Made by a program: the position numbers and the translations under genes. Under the pieces are notes generated by a model. It was not told where the DNA came from. It did not search any database and was given only the letters and a program-made list of their open reading frames with translations. Source: Microbacterium nymphoidis (lineage in GTDB: Bacteria > Actinomycetota > Actinomycetes > Actinomycetales > Microbacteriaceae). From it: a DNA stretch of 64,000 bases. The stretch covers positions 62,001-126,000 of the forward strand of contig NZ_JAJNOD010000008.1 of assembly GCF_021044885.1 (NCBI RefSeq). Reading direction: 5' to 3'. Positions 35,328 through 43,640 of the stretch are shown one piece after another. Position 1 is the stretch's first letter. Each line of letters starts with the position of its first letter.

Positions 35328-35446
35328 GGAGGACGACGGATGAAGCAGGCGAGCCTGCGGGTCCTGCCCGACGCGACCCGCACACCCGCCGCGCCGGACG
35401 GAGCGCGGCGGTGAAGCGCGGAAATCTGCGCGTCCTGCTCGGTGCG
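35328..35446. repeat. 71-bp tandem duplication of the kdpD start region
   Basis: The 36 bases from ATG 35340 match the 36 bases from the kdpD GTG (35411) at 25 positions, and both are preceded by CGGAG (offset 72, one-base shift). It forms a mini-ORF in front of kdpD. Confidence 0.65.
35340..35414 (+). CDS. 24-residue junction ORF in front of kdpD
   Basis: It begins MKQASLRVLPDA, echoing the KdpD start MKRGNLRVLLGA, and ends APDGARR, loosely like the KdpC end DASAR. CGGAGG lies seven bases before its ATG, better than the site in front of kdpD, and its stop overlaps the kdpD GTG (GTGA). It therefore looks like the ribosome loading site for kdpD, made by a duplication of the gene start. A +/-1 frameshift could in principle join it to KdpD. 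Confidence 0.5.
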   Translation: MKQASLRVLPDATRTPAAPDGARR

Positions 35447-37921
35447 GCCCCGGGTGTCGGCAAGACCGTCGAGATGCTCACCGAGGGGGCGCGTCTTCGA
35501 GACGAAGGACGCGACGTGGTGATCGGTGTCGTGGAGACCCACGGCCGCGCGATGACCACGGCACGCACCGAAGGGCTCGAGCGGATCCCCCGCCAGCGCG
35601 TCGAGCACCGGGGCGTCACCCTGGAGGAGCTGGATGTGGCAGCCGTGCTGCGGCGACACCCGGATGTCGCCCTCATCGACGAGCTCGCGCACACCAACGC
35701 CCCCGGCTCCACGAACGCGAAACGCTGGCAGGACGTGGAGGATCTGCGAGACGCCGGCATCGACGTGATCACCACGGTCAACGTCCAGCACATCGAATCG
35801 CTCGGCGACGTCGTGCGCCGGATCACCGGCGTCTCGCAGGCCGAGACCGTTCCGGACGCGGTGGTGCGCGGCGCCGACCAGATCGAGGTGATCGACGTGG
35901 CGCCGCAGGCGCTGCGCGACCGGCTCTCCGCGGGCTTCGTCTATCCGGCCGAGCGCATCGATGCCGCTCTCTCGAACTACTTCCGGCTCGGGAACCTCAC
36001 CGCACTGCGCGAACTCGCGCTGCTGTGGCTCGCCGACGAGGTCGAGAGCTCGCTGGCTCGGTATCGCGAGCAGCAGGGCATCGACGCCCCCTGGCAGACC
36101 CGCGAGCGGGTGGTGGTCGCCCTCACCGGCGGACCCGAGGGAGACACGCTGCTGCGGCGCGGCGCTCGCATCGCCGCGCGCGGTGCGGGTGGCGAGCTGA
36201 TCGCGGTACACGTCTCGGGGCAGGACGGGCTGTCAAGCTCGGATCCCTCGCTGCTGTCCGCACAGCGCACCCTCGTGGAGAGCCTGGGCGGCTCCTTCCA
36301 CACGGTGGTCGGCGATGACATCCCCCGCGCGCTCGTCTCCTTCGCGCGCTCGGTCGAAGCAACGCAGCTCGTGCTCGGCGCGAGCCGCCGGGGACGGTTG
36401 GCCACGGCGTTCACCGGCCCGGGGATCGGAGCCGCCGTCATCCGCGAGTCCGGAGAGATCGACGTGCACATGGTCACGCACGGCGAAGCGGGCGGCGCCA
36501 CCCGGCTTCCCCGCATGGCCCGCGGTGCGCTCAGCCGCCGCCGGGTCGTCCTCGGATTCGTCGTTGCGCTCATCGGCGGTCCGGTGCTCAGCTGGCTCCT
36601 CACCGCATTCCACACCGAAGCGGCGATCACCTCGGAGGTGCTCGGCTATCAGCTGCTGGTCGTGGTCGTTGCCCTCATTGGCGGCATCTGGCCCGCGCTG
36701 TTCGCCGCCGTCCTGTCCGGCGTCACCCTGGACTTCCTGTTCGTGGCGCCGCTGTACAAGGTCACCGTCGCCGACCCTCTGCACGCCCTCGCTCTGGGCC
36801 TGTACGTCATCATCGCGATCCTGGTGAGCGCCATCGTCGACCAAGCCGCCCGACGGCTGCGATCCGCCAAGCGCTCGGCGGCGGAATCGGAGCTGCTCGC
36901 CACCGTCGCGGGCTCCGTGCTGCGTGGTGAGAGCGCCGTGCCCGCGCTGGTCTCACGCACCCGCGAGGCCCTGGGAGCCGCCGGAGTGCGCCTCGTGTCC
37001 CCCGAGGGTGCGGTGCTGGCGACAGATGGCGAACCCGTCCGCGGATCGGAGGAGCCGGACGTCCGCGTCCAGATCGGATCCGGACCGCAGGCCGTGCTGG
37101 AGGTGCACGGCGCGCGACTGGACGCATCGGAGCAGCGCCTGCTCGGAGCCATCGCCGCCCAGTTGTCCGGCGCGCTGGAGAACGCAGAGCTCACCGAGCA
37201 GGCCCGCCGCGCCGGCGCGATCGAGGCAGCGGATCAGGTGCGCTCCGCCCTGCTCTCCGCGGTGAGTCACGATGTGCGCCGCCCGCTCGCGGCAGCCGTT
37301 GCGGCGGTGGGGGGACTGCGCGCGGCGGGCGAGCGTCTGGATCCCGCAGACCGCGCGGAACTGCTGGAAACCGCTGAGGAGAGCCTCGGCACACTGTCCT
37401 CCCTGGTCACCGATCTCCTCGACGTCTCCCGGGTGCAGGCGGGGGCACTCGCCGTGCGGCTGGAGCCGACAGATGTGAGCTCGGTCATCCTGGCCTCGCT
37501 CGACGAACTGCGCGTCACACCGGCGGATCTCGAGCTGCTGCTGGATCCCGCCCTGCCGCCGGTCGCGGCGGATGCCGTGCTGCTCAAGCGCGTGCTCGTC
37601 AACGTCCTCGCCAACGCCCAGCGCCACACGCCCCTGGGCACCCGCATCGCCCTCAGCACCAGTGAGCTGCGCGGCACGGTGGAGATCCGGGTGATCGATC
37701 ACGGCCCCGGAGTGCCGCCCGACCGGCTCGGCGACATCTTCCTGCCGTTCCAGCGCCACGGCGACACCGACAACAGCAGCGGACTCGGGCTCGGCCTCGC
37801 TCTCTCGCGCGGTTTCACGGAGGGCATGGGCGGCATGCTCACGGCCGAGGCCACCCCGGGCGGCGGGCTCACCATGGTGGTCTCGCTCCCCGCAGCCGCG
37901 GCTTCGGTGACGGACGAGTGA
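35411..37921 (+). CDS. kdpD: KdpD, K+-sensing histidine kinase
   Basis: An 836-residue sensor kinase. The N-terminal KdpD domain has the Walker A motif GAAPGVGKT and ALIDELAHTNAPGS; a Usp-like domain follows (about 230-360, with VVVALTGGPEGDTLLRR and LGASRRGRLATAF), then four membrane helices (about 375-475), a GAF-like part, the dimerisation helix with His620 (SAVSHDVRRPLAA) and the ATPase domain (NVLANAQRHTP, DHGPGVPP, GLGLGLALSRG). It phosphorylates KdpE under K+ limitation. The GTG start is overlapped by a mini-ORF. Confidence 0.95.
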   Translation: MKRGNLRVLLGAAPGVGKTVEMLTEGARLRDEGRDVVIGVVETHGRAMTTARTEGLERIPRQRVEHRGVTLEELDVAAVLRRHPDVALIDELAHTNAPGSTNAKRWQDVEDLRDAGIDVITTVNVQHIESLGDVVRRITGVSQAETVPDAVVRGADQIEVIDVAPQALRDRLSAGFVYPAERIDAALSNYFRLGNLTALRELALLWLADEVESSLARYREQQGIDAPWQTRERVVVALTGGPEGDTLLRRGARIAARGAGGELIAVHVSGQDGLSSSDPSLLSAQRTLVESLGGSFHTVVGDDIPRALVSFARSVEATQLVLGASRRGRLATAFTGPGIGAAVIRESGEIDVHMVTHGEAGGATRLPRMARGALSRRRVVLGFVVALIGGPVLSWLLTAFHTEAAITSEVLGYQLLVVVVALIGGIWPALFAAVLSGVTLDFLFVAPLYKVTVADPLHALALGLYVIIAILVSAIVDQAARRLRSAKRSAAESELLATVAGSVLRGESAVPALVSRTREALGAAGVRLVSPEGAVLATDGEPVRGSEEPDVRVQIGSGPQAVLEVHGARLDASEQRLLGAIAAQLSGALENAELTEQARRAGAIEAADQVRSALLSAVSHDVRRPLAAAVAAVGGLRAAGERLDPADRAELLETAEESLGTLSSLVTDLLDVSRVQAGALAVRLEPTDVSSVILASLDELRVTPADLELLLDPALPPVAADAVLLKRVLVNVLANAQRHTPLGTRIALSTSELRGTVEIRVIDHGPGVPPDRLGDIFLPFQRHGDTDNSSGLGLGLALSRGFTEGMGGMLTAEATPGGGLTMVVSLPAAAASVTDE

Positions 37922-37983
37922 TGACTGTCCTTCCCGCCTCCCCTCTCCTCACCGCCATACGACACTCATCGGAGGGTGCATGA
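37921..37983 (+). CDS. 20-residue junction ORF between kdpD and kdpE
   Basis: MTVLPASPLLTAIRHSSEGA. Its ATG shares one base with the kdpD stop and its stop shares four bases with the kdpE start (ATGA), so it spans the junction exactly. CGGAGG for kdpE lies inside it. Similarity of its first residues to KdpE (MKLLIA) is only suggestive. As with the other kdp mini-ORFs, its likely effect is translational coupling. Confidence 0.4.
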   Translation: MTVLPASPLLTAIRHSSEGA

Positions 37984-38675
37984 AACTCCTGATAGCGGAC
38001 GATGACCCCCAGCTCGTGCGTGCGCTGCGCATCACCCTCGGCGCGCAGGGCTACGAGGTCGTGACGGCGGCCGATGGAGAGGAAGCAGTGGCGCAGGCGG
38101 TCGCCGAGCACCCGGACATCGTGATGCTGGACCTCGGCATGCCCCACCTGGATGGCGTGGAGGTGATCCACGCACTGCGCGGCTGGATGACGGCTCCCAT
38201 CATCGTGGTCTCCGGCCGGACCGGGTCCGCGGACAAGGTCGACGCCCTCGACGCGGGTGCGGATGACTACGTCACCAAGCCGTTCCAGATGGATGAGCTG
38301 CTGGCGCGCCTGCGAGCAGTGTCGCGCCGCGCCCAGCCGGCCATCACGCCGACCGACCCCGTGGTGAGGTTCGGCGCGGTCGAGGTGGACCTCGCCGCCC
38401 ACGTGGTGACCCGCGAGGACATCGCGGTGCATCTCACTCCCACGGAATGGCGGATGCTCGAGTTCCTGGCCCGCCACCCCGGCGCTCTCGTCACACGACA
38501 GGCCCTGCTCAAGGAGCTGTGGGGCACCGATCAGGTGAGCGACACCGGGTACCTCCGCCTGTACATCTCGCAGTTGCGCAAGAAGCTCGAACGCGATCCG
38601 TCGCGCCCCGTCCACCTGCTCACCGAATCGGGAATGGGCTACCGGCTGATTCTCGACGCCGCATCACCGAGCTGA
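37980..38675 (+). CDS. kdpE: KdpE, response regulator of the kdp operon
   Basis: A 231-residue OmpR-type regulator. The acidic pocket is MKLLIADDDP, the phosphorylated Asp is Asp51 (DIVMLDLGMPHLDG), the switch Thr/Ser is in IIVVSGR and the Lys in DDYVTKPF. The winged-helix domain follows (LTPTEWRMLEFLARHPG, YLRLYISQLRKKLE). CGGAGGG lies just upstream of the ATG. It activates the kdp genes with KdpD. Its end is convergent with the glycosyltransferase; the 53-bp gap holds only a weak 7-bp inverted repeat. Confidence 0.96.
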   Translation: MKLLIADDDPQLVRALRITLGAQGYEVVTAADGEEAVAQAVAEHPDIVMLDLGMPHLDGVEVIHALRGWMTAPIIVVSGRTGSADKVDALDAGADDYVTKPFQMDELLARLRAVSRRAQPAITPTDPVVRFGAVEVDLAAHVVTREDIAVHLTPTEWRMLEFLARHPGALVTRQALLKELWGTDQVSDTGYLRLYISQLRKKLERDPSRPVHLLTESGMGYRLILDAASPS

Positions 38676-38728
38676 CGGAACGCACGCCGACGACGCGGTG
38701 CGCTCGTCCGTGACGGCGACGTCGTCCA

Positions 38729-39901
38729 TCATCCGAGGGTGCGGGCGCGGGAACGGTCTCGGGCCTCCGCGAGCGCATCGATCAGGCGCGTGTGGAAGCT
38801 CGACGTGGAATGCCGCTCTGCCACCACCCGCTTCGCCTCGCCGGTGGACGCGACGATCGCCTGCCAGTCGGTGATGACGTGCCGCAGCGCTGAGACGAGC
38901 GCCGGAACGTCGTCAGGCTCGACCGCCCGCGCCGTCGGGACCGCGGCGATCGCCTCCTTCAGCCCCGCTCGCGCCGCCACGATCACGGGGCGCCCGGCCA
39001 GCACCGCCTCCACGGCGACGTTCCCGAAACCCTCGTCGAGACGGGACGGGACCACCAGCACGTCGATGTCCGAGAGACAGGGACCCACATCCGAACGGAA
39101 GCCCAGAAACCGGACACGATCGGCGACTCCCCGCTCCAGCGCTGCGGCGCGCAACTCGCGTTCGTACCACTCGTAGCCGGGGAACACCGCGCCCACGAGG
39201 TCCAGCCGGGCGTCAATGCCGCCCTCGACGAGGGCGGGCAGCGCGCTCACCAGCAGATCCACTCCCTTGCGCGGGGAGAGCCTGCCGAGATATCCGATCC
39301 GGAGGGTGCCATCGAGCTTCTGCCGAGCCGGAGCGACGCCGGACGGCACGGGCACGGGGTTGAGGACCACTCTGGTGCGGGCAGAGAGGGCGGGTTCGCT
39401 GGAGAGCAGATCGTCGCGGGTGAACCGACTGTTGCAGACGACGACATCGGCGGAGCGCGCGGGGAACGCGAGCACCCGTCGCACCAGGGCACCGGCGGCG
39501 GTCTCCGCTTCGTGCAGGTGCAGAACCACACTCGCGCGACGGCGGGAGAGCAGACACCACAGCGGCAACGTGATGGTCGAGACGTAGACGAGCTCGGCGC
39601 GATGCTCCGCAATCAGCCGCCGGACCCGTCGAACCTCATGAAGGGCGAGGCGCACCAGCAGCGACCATCCCGAGGGCGCCATCAGCGACTTGCGAAGGAC
39701 GAGCAGATCCGACACCTGGACGTCGGCTCCGGCCTCCCGAAGCTCATCGGCGAGGGGACCTTCCTGCGGCAGAAGCACGCGGACGTCGGAGCCGGCCGCG
39801 AGCATCCCGCGCACCGCCTCGGCGAACACGCGGTCCGAGCCGTACTGTTCTGCTCCCGGGTGCACGGCGAGGACGCGATCGGGCAGAGGAGAGGAAGGCA
39901 T
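38729..39901 (-). CDS. Glycosyltransferase family 4
   Basis: A 390-residue GT-B glycosyltransferase: N-terminal acceptor domain with VLAVHPGAEQYGSDRVF, then the donor domain with LRIGYLGRLSPRKGVDLLV, FLGFRSDV and VVPSRLDEGFGNVAVEAVLAGRPV, the E-x7-E-type motif of retaining GT4 enzymes. It probably adds sugars to a surface glycan or glycolipid; the acceptor cannot be told. No other glycan genes are nearby, so it stands apart. ATG at 39901 is chosen because the first beta strand begins there. Confidence 0.88.
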   Translation of the reverse strand: MPSSPLPDRVLAVHPGAEQYGSDRVFAEAVRGMLAAGSDVRVLLPQEGPLADELREAGADVQVSDLLVLRKSLMAPSGWSLLVRLALHEVRRVRRLIAEHRAELVYVSTITLPLWCLLSRRRASVVLHLHEAETAAGALVRRVLAFPARSADVVVCNSRFTRDDLLSSEPALSARTRVVLNPVPVPSGVAPARQKLDGTLRIGYLGRLSPRKGVDLLVSALPALVEGGIDARLDLVGAVFPGYEWYERELRAAALERGVADRVRFLGFRSDVGPCLSDIDVLVVPSRLDEGFGNVAVEAVLAGRPVIVAARAGLKEAIAAVPTARAVEPDDVPALVSALRHVITDWQAIVASTGEAKRVVAERHSTSSFHTRLIDALAEARDRSRARTLG

Positions 39902-40003
39902 CGGGACAGGATCGCAGGAACGAGTCCGCGGCGACGGGAGGAGTCCACAGCCCCTGCGCGCGGTGGTCGCCCGCGCGTCCCGCGCCGATGACATACTCGC
40001 CGC

Positions 40004-40708
40004 ATGGCGAACCGCATCCGCACGGCGCTCATCGTCTCGATCGCCCTGCTGCTGACATCGCTCACCGGGTGCGCCCGAACGCTGCACGGGGTGGAGCTCT
40101 ACCAGAGCGCCCAGCAGCAGTTCCTGAGCACCGCGACCACCATGCACCGTGTCCTGATGGCGATCCATCCCGGGGACTGGACCGTGCCGACGGGGGGCTA
40201 CGGTGCCGTTCCGATCGCGTGCAGTCGGGGCTGGAGCGGGGACTTCGGCTACATGTTCTCCTATCGCCGTGACGTGGACGTGGACATCTCCGACGCCGCC
40301 GCTCTGCAGGAACGTGCGACAGAAGCGTTCGCGCGCGCCGGGCTGGAAAGCAGCTCCCCGGTGTACGGGACGGGCCAGGGTGCGGAGTGGAATGTCATCG
40401 CGGAAGACGCCTCGATAGGGCGGCTGGTGGTGACCGTCATACCCTCTGCCGGACGGGTCGAAGTGTCCGCCGACTCCCCGTGCGTGGCCGGCGATGCGGG
40501 CGAGCTGAGGTCGATGATCATCGAAGACGACACGGTGACGACCTGGCGATCGCTGCCCGCCTTCGAGGGGCCGACGTCGGTCCCGCTGTTCTATTTCCCC
40601 GCCGACGGTCCGCTCTACTTCCGTGAAGACGGCACCCCGATCGAGCCTCAGCCGGTCGTCACCGTCGCCCCGGTGTCACCGTGGTCGACCCCCGGGCCGA
40701 CCCCGTAA
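40004..40708 (+). CDS. Putative lipoprotein, unknown function
   Basis: A 234-residue protein with a clear lipoprotein signal peptide: MANRIRTALIVSIALLLTSL followed by the lipobox LTGC (Cys23). The mature part has three further Cys and ends in a Pro-rich tail (EPQPVVTVAPVSPWSTPGPTP). No domain recognised. It is divergent from the glycosyltransferase with 102 bp between. The tail is unusual for a lipoprotein, because Pro-rich linkers normally sit next to the anchor. Confidence 0.75.
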   Translation: MANRIRTALIVSIALLLTSLTGCARTLHGVELYQSAQQQFLSTATTMHRVLMAIHPGDWTVPTGGYGAVPIACSRGWSGDFGYMFSYRRDVDVDISDAAALQERATEAFARAGLESSSPVYGTGQGAEWNVIAEDASIGRLVVTVIPSAGRVEVSADSPCVAGDAGELRSMIIEDDTVTTWRSLPAFEGPTSVPLFYFPADGPLYFREDGTPIEPQPVVTVAPVSPWSTPGPTP

Positions 40709-40726
40709 GAACACATCCGGATCGGC

Positions 40727-40760
40727 AACAGTTGACTTTTCCAACTGTTCACGCCAAGAT
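40727..40760 (+). promoter_or_regulatory. MarR operator overlapping its promoter
   Basis: AACAGTTG (40727-40734) and CAACTGTT (40742-40749) form an 8-bp inverted repeat with a 7-bp spacer, the size typical of MarR sites. A -35-like TTGACT (40732-40737) lies in it, 17 bp before CAAGAT (40755-40760). Confidence 0.68.
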
Positions 40761-40781
40761 GTTTCAGACGGAAGGAGCGGG

Positions 40782-41276
40782 ATGATGCTCAACACGACGA
40801 ACACCGAGGACCCGCGGCTCCCCGCCGCGCAGTCCGCCGGCCAGGTCGCCGTGATGAGCGGAATGCTGGCATTGCTGGAAGCCGAGCGGCGCGTCCGCGT
40901 GCAGATGCACACGGCGCTCAAGCTGTCTTCCGGTGAGCTGGCGGCGATGCAGACGGTGCTCCTTGCAGAGCCTCGCGGCGTCGTCCTCCGTCAGCGCGAG
41001 CTCGCCGAGCTCCTCGGCATGAAGCACAGCGCGATGAGCACGATGATCGACCGGCTGGTGAGTCGCGGTGACATGGTCCGCGACGCACATCCGGATGATC
41101 GTCGCTCCATCGCCCTGCGCATCACCGAGCAGGGCGCGGAACGTGTCGCGCGAACGATGGGAGAGGTGCAGAACGCCATCTTGTCGCGCGCGGCCGAGCT
41201 CACGGAGGACGAGCAGAACGCTGTGGCTCGCTTCCTCCACTCCGTCGCGGAAGATCTCATTGATCTTCGAACGTGA
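40782..41276 (+). CDS. MarR-family transcriptional regulator
   Basis: A 164-residue winged-helix regulator: LSSGELAAMQTVLLAEPRGV and LRQRELAELLGMKHSAMSTM form the helix-turn-helix, DAHPDDRRSIALRITEQG is the beta wing. GAAGGAG lies five bases before the first of two ATG codons. A palindrome over the promoter indicates autoregulation. The GlsB-like gene follows 26 bases later on the same strand, so it is the likely first target. The inducer is unknown. Confidence 0.88.
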   Translation: MMLNTTNTEDPRLPAAQSAGQVAVMSGMLALLEAERRVRVQMHTALKLSSGELAAMQTVLLAEPRGVVLRQRELAELLGMKHSAMSTMIDRLVSRGDMVRDAHPDDRRSIALRITEQGAERVARTMGEVQNAILSRAAELTEDEQNAVARFLHSVAEDLIDLRT

Positions 41277-41302
41277 TCACAACAGATCGGGAAAGGGACA
41301 TC

Positions 41303-41572
41303 ATGGGATTCATCGCATGGATCATTCTGGGTTTCATCGGCGGCGCCATCGGTAAGGCCATCGTCGGAAAGTCGATGGGCTGGATCGGCACTCTCATCTG
41401 CGGTCTGATCGGCGGTGTCGTCGGAGGCTGGATCGTCGGCATGATCACCGACAGCGACAACGTGATGACGAGCTTCTTCTCGCCGTGGTCGTGGCTGGCA
41501 TCGATCCTCGGATCCGTCATCGTGGTCTGGGTCGTGTCGCTGATCACGGGCAAGAGCCGCAAGGACGCCTGA
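41303..41572 (+). CDS. GlsB/YeaQ/YmgE family small membrane protein
   Basis: An 89-residue protein with three membrane helices in the pattern of the transglycosylase-associated (GlsB/YeaQ/YmgE) family: GFIAWIILGFIGGAIGKAIV, TLICGLIGGVVGGWIVGM and a last helix SILGSVIVVWVVSLI. Members are linked to general stress. ATG 41303 has GAAAGGGA five bases upstream. It is cotranscribed with the MarR gene and ends at a strong terminator. Confidence 0.87.
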   Translation: MGFIAWIILGFIGGAIGKAIVGKSMGWIGTLICGLIGGVVGGWIVGMITDSDNVMTSFFSPWSWLASILGSVIVVWVVSLITGKSRKDA

Positions 41573-41605
41573 CCCGGGTTCCGGCAGGAACGCACATACG
41601 AACGT

Positions 41606-41641
41606 GACGGTGCCGTGGGGGATTCCCCCCACGGCACCGTC
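41606..41641. terminator. Terminator after the marR-glsB operon
   Basis: Perfect 16-bp stem (41606-41621 with 41626-41641, loop ATTC) followed by GTGTTTGTG. It also faces the end of the convergent LPRTG gene. Confidence 0.86.
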
Positions 41642-41668
41642 GTGTTTGTGGGCCCGAGGTTGGCGTGC

Positions 41669-41880
41669 GAACGACGCCGAGCAATCAACGCCAGGCCAGC
41701 AAAGCCGCACATCCGCCACCGGGGTCCCACCGAGTCAGACATGTGAACGACGCCGAGCAATCAACACCAAGCCAGCAAAGCCGCACATCCACCGCCGGGG
41801 TCCCACCGACTCAGACGTGTGAACGACGCCGAGCGATCAGCACCAGGCCAGCAACAGCCGCACATCCGCCGATCCACAGC
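41669..41880. repeat. 76-bp tandem repeat of the LPRTG gene's 3' end
   Basis: Copies start at 41669, 41745 and 41821 (each GAACGACGCCGAGC), exactly 76 bp apart. The third copy is the last part of the minus-strand gene (membrane helix and RRRSH tail); the other two lie behind its stop codon and still encode near-identical tails (GLVLIARRRSH) without being part of the gene. Confidence 0.92.
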
Positions 41881-43640
41881 GGCAGCGTGTCGAGCGCCGC
41901 TCCGGTTCGCGGCAGGTTGCCCGCTGCCGGCGGGACCGAGGTGGCAGAGGCCAGGGGCGGCACCGACCGGGTCGGCGCTGCCGACACCGTGACGGGGATG
42001 CTTCCGACCGATACACCGTCGACGACCACCACGATGCGATGGTCACCGGCTGGAACGCTCGAAGGAATCGTGGCGCCCAGAGTGAACGATCCGCTGCTGT
42101 CCGTCGTGACCGTACCGAGGACAACCGGGTCGGAGTGCAGTTCGACCGTCGCCGGCACACGCGGCGCGAAGCCGGAACCCGACACGGTGATCTCGCCTCC
42201 GGCGACCAGATCACCGGAGACGGTGACCGTGCCCTCGCCCGCGGTGGGCTCCGGCGACGCGGTGGGCTCCGGCGACGCGGTGGGCTCCGGCGACGCGGTG
42301 GGCTCAGGGGAAGCGGTCGGCTCCGGGGAACTGGTCGGCTCCGGGGAACTGGTCGGCTCCGGCGAGACCGTCGGCTCAGGCGAAGACGTCGGCTCAGGCG
42401 AAGACGTCGGCTCAGGCGAAGACGTCGGCTCAGGCGAACTGGTCGGCTCAGGCGAACTGGTCGGCTCAGGGGAACTGGTCGGCTCCGGGGAGCTCGTCGG
42501 CTCCGGCGAGACCGTCGGCTCCGGAGAATCCGTGGGCGTCGGAGTCGGCGAAGCGGTGGGAGAAGGCGTCGGTTCGGGTGTGACGGGGTGCGCGAGGCGA
42601 TACTCCGTCATGTATGCGAGCTTGCCCGGCTTCGCCTCGCTGTACGGCTTCGCGAGCTTGGCCCACTCCCCCTTGGTTTCACTCTTGCCGTCGTTCCATG
42701 CGCCCAGCACGCTGAGATCACCCGCCGTGTAGCCCGACTGCGGGTCCACGACCGTATCGGCGCCGAGGGCGACCTGCGCCTCACTGATCTGACGCACCAG
42801 GGCGAGGGACGCGGCCCAGTCGTCCTGGTTCCAGCCCGCCACGTCGATGTCGTCGCGCGTACGCAGCCAGGTGCCCCAGTAGAACTCCTGGAACGGCACG
42901 GCGCCGTCGGCGATGTAGCCGATGTCGCGGGCGAAGTAGAGGATCGAACGGTAACGATCGTCCTGGAAGTTGGCGAGCCCGACAGTGGAAGGAAGCTGTG
43001 CTGGCGTGATGGGCGCACCGTTCACGTCGCGCAGCCAGGTCCACCGATTGTCCTGCATCGCCTGCCAGAAGTCCGCTTCCGACAGACCCGACAGGTTCCC
43101 CAGCACCCGCAGCCGGACATGCACATCCGGGCCGGCGTTCTCCTGGAACGAGGTGAGGGTGTGGTGGCCGTCCGTCAGGTACAGCGTCCCGCCGGGGCCG
43201 ATCACGACAGTCTTCATCGGTGCGATGGTCGCCGCCGTCTCCGACCCGACCGGCACGGTGCAGGTGAAGGTGGCGGGATCCAGCAGCGTGGCCCCCGGCT
43301 CCGCCGATGCCGCATCTTCCTGCCCGTTCGCCTCGCACCAGTCGGCGAAGCGCTTGTTGACCGCGTCCTTGCCGATCTCGGAGTCATAGCGGCCGAGCTT
43401 GTAGAACACCTCGTCGTAGCCGAGGGACGGCTGCGTCGGATGGACGTCGCCCACGCGCACGTCGAGCAGCGTGCCGAGCTCAGCACACAACGCACGGCCG
43501 TCACCGGCGACGCACGACGAATCCTTGACGTCGGTCGGCGAATCGACGGCGTGGGCGGAGGACACGGGCAGGCCGAGAAGCACAGCAGCCGCAGCGACGG
43601 CACCTGCTCCGAGCGCGGCGAGGGGACGGGCGATCTTCAC
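41811..43640 (-). CDS. LPxTG-anchored ParB-like nuclease-domain protein with SPEPT repeats
   Basis: A 609-residue wall-anchored protein. The signal peptide starts at GTG 43640 (VKIARPLAALGAGAVAAAAV, cleavage near AHA-VD); a GTG ten codons earlier is possible. Residues about 60-340 match the secreted ParB-like (ParBc_2) domain with TLYLTDGHHTL (DGHH at 157-160). A linker of about sixteen SPEPT repeats (18-bp units, nt 42230-42530) follows, then an Ig-like domain and the sorting signal LPRTG at 576, a helix and RRRSHV. No sortase gene is in the window. The 3' end is triplicated outside the gene. Confidence 0.82.
   Translation of the reverse strand: MKIARPLAALGAGAVAAAAVLLGLPVSSAHAVDSPTDVKDSSCVAGDGRALCAELGTLLDVRVGDVHPTQPSLGYDEVFYKLGRYDSEIGKDAVNKRFADWCEANGQEDAASAEPGATLLDPATFTCTVPVGSETAATIAPMKTVVIGPGGTLYLTDGHHTLTSFQENAGPDVHVRLRVLGNLSGLSEADFWQAMQDNRWTWLRDVNGAPITPAQLPSTVGLANFQDDRYRSILYFARDIGYIADGAVPFQEFYWGTWLRTRDDIDVAGWNQDDWAASLALVRQISEAQVALGADTVVDPQSGYTAGDLSVLGAWNDGKSETKGEWAKLAKPYSEAKPGKLAYMTEYRLAHPVTPEPTPSPTASPTPTPTDSPEPTVSPEPTSSPEPTSSPEPTSSPEPTSSPEPTSSPEPTSSPEPTSSPEPTVSPEPTSSPEPTSSPEPTASPEPTASPEPTASPEPTASPEPTAGEGTVTVSGDLVAGGEITVSGSGFAPRVPATVELHSDPVVLGTVTTDSSGSFTLGATIPSSVPAGDHRIVVVVDGVSVGSIPVTVSAAPTRSVPPLASATSVPPAAGNLPRTGAALDTLPLWIGGCAAVAGLVLIARRRSHV

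Noticed and set aside
34634..36211. Long minus-strand ORF opposite kdpC/kdpD
   Set aside because: Shadow frame of well-conserved kdp genes, biased composition and no recognisable motif.
38689..38726. Terminator between kdpE and the glycosyltransferase gene
   Set aside because: Only a 7-bp stem (GACGACG/CGTCGTC) with a 24-base loop; too weak to call.
41257..41760. Separate minus-strand gene ending in RRRSHA-type tails
   Set aside because: It is made only of the extra copies of the LPRTG gene end and the antisense of the glsB gene; no signal peptide or SD.
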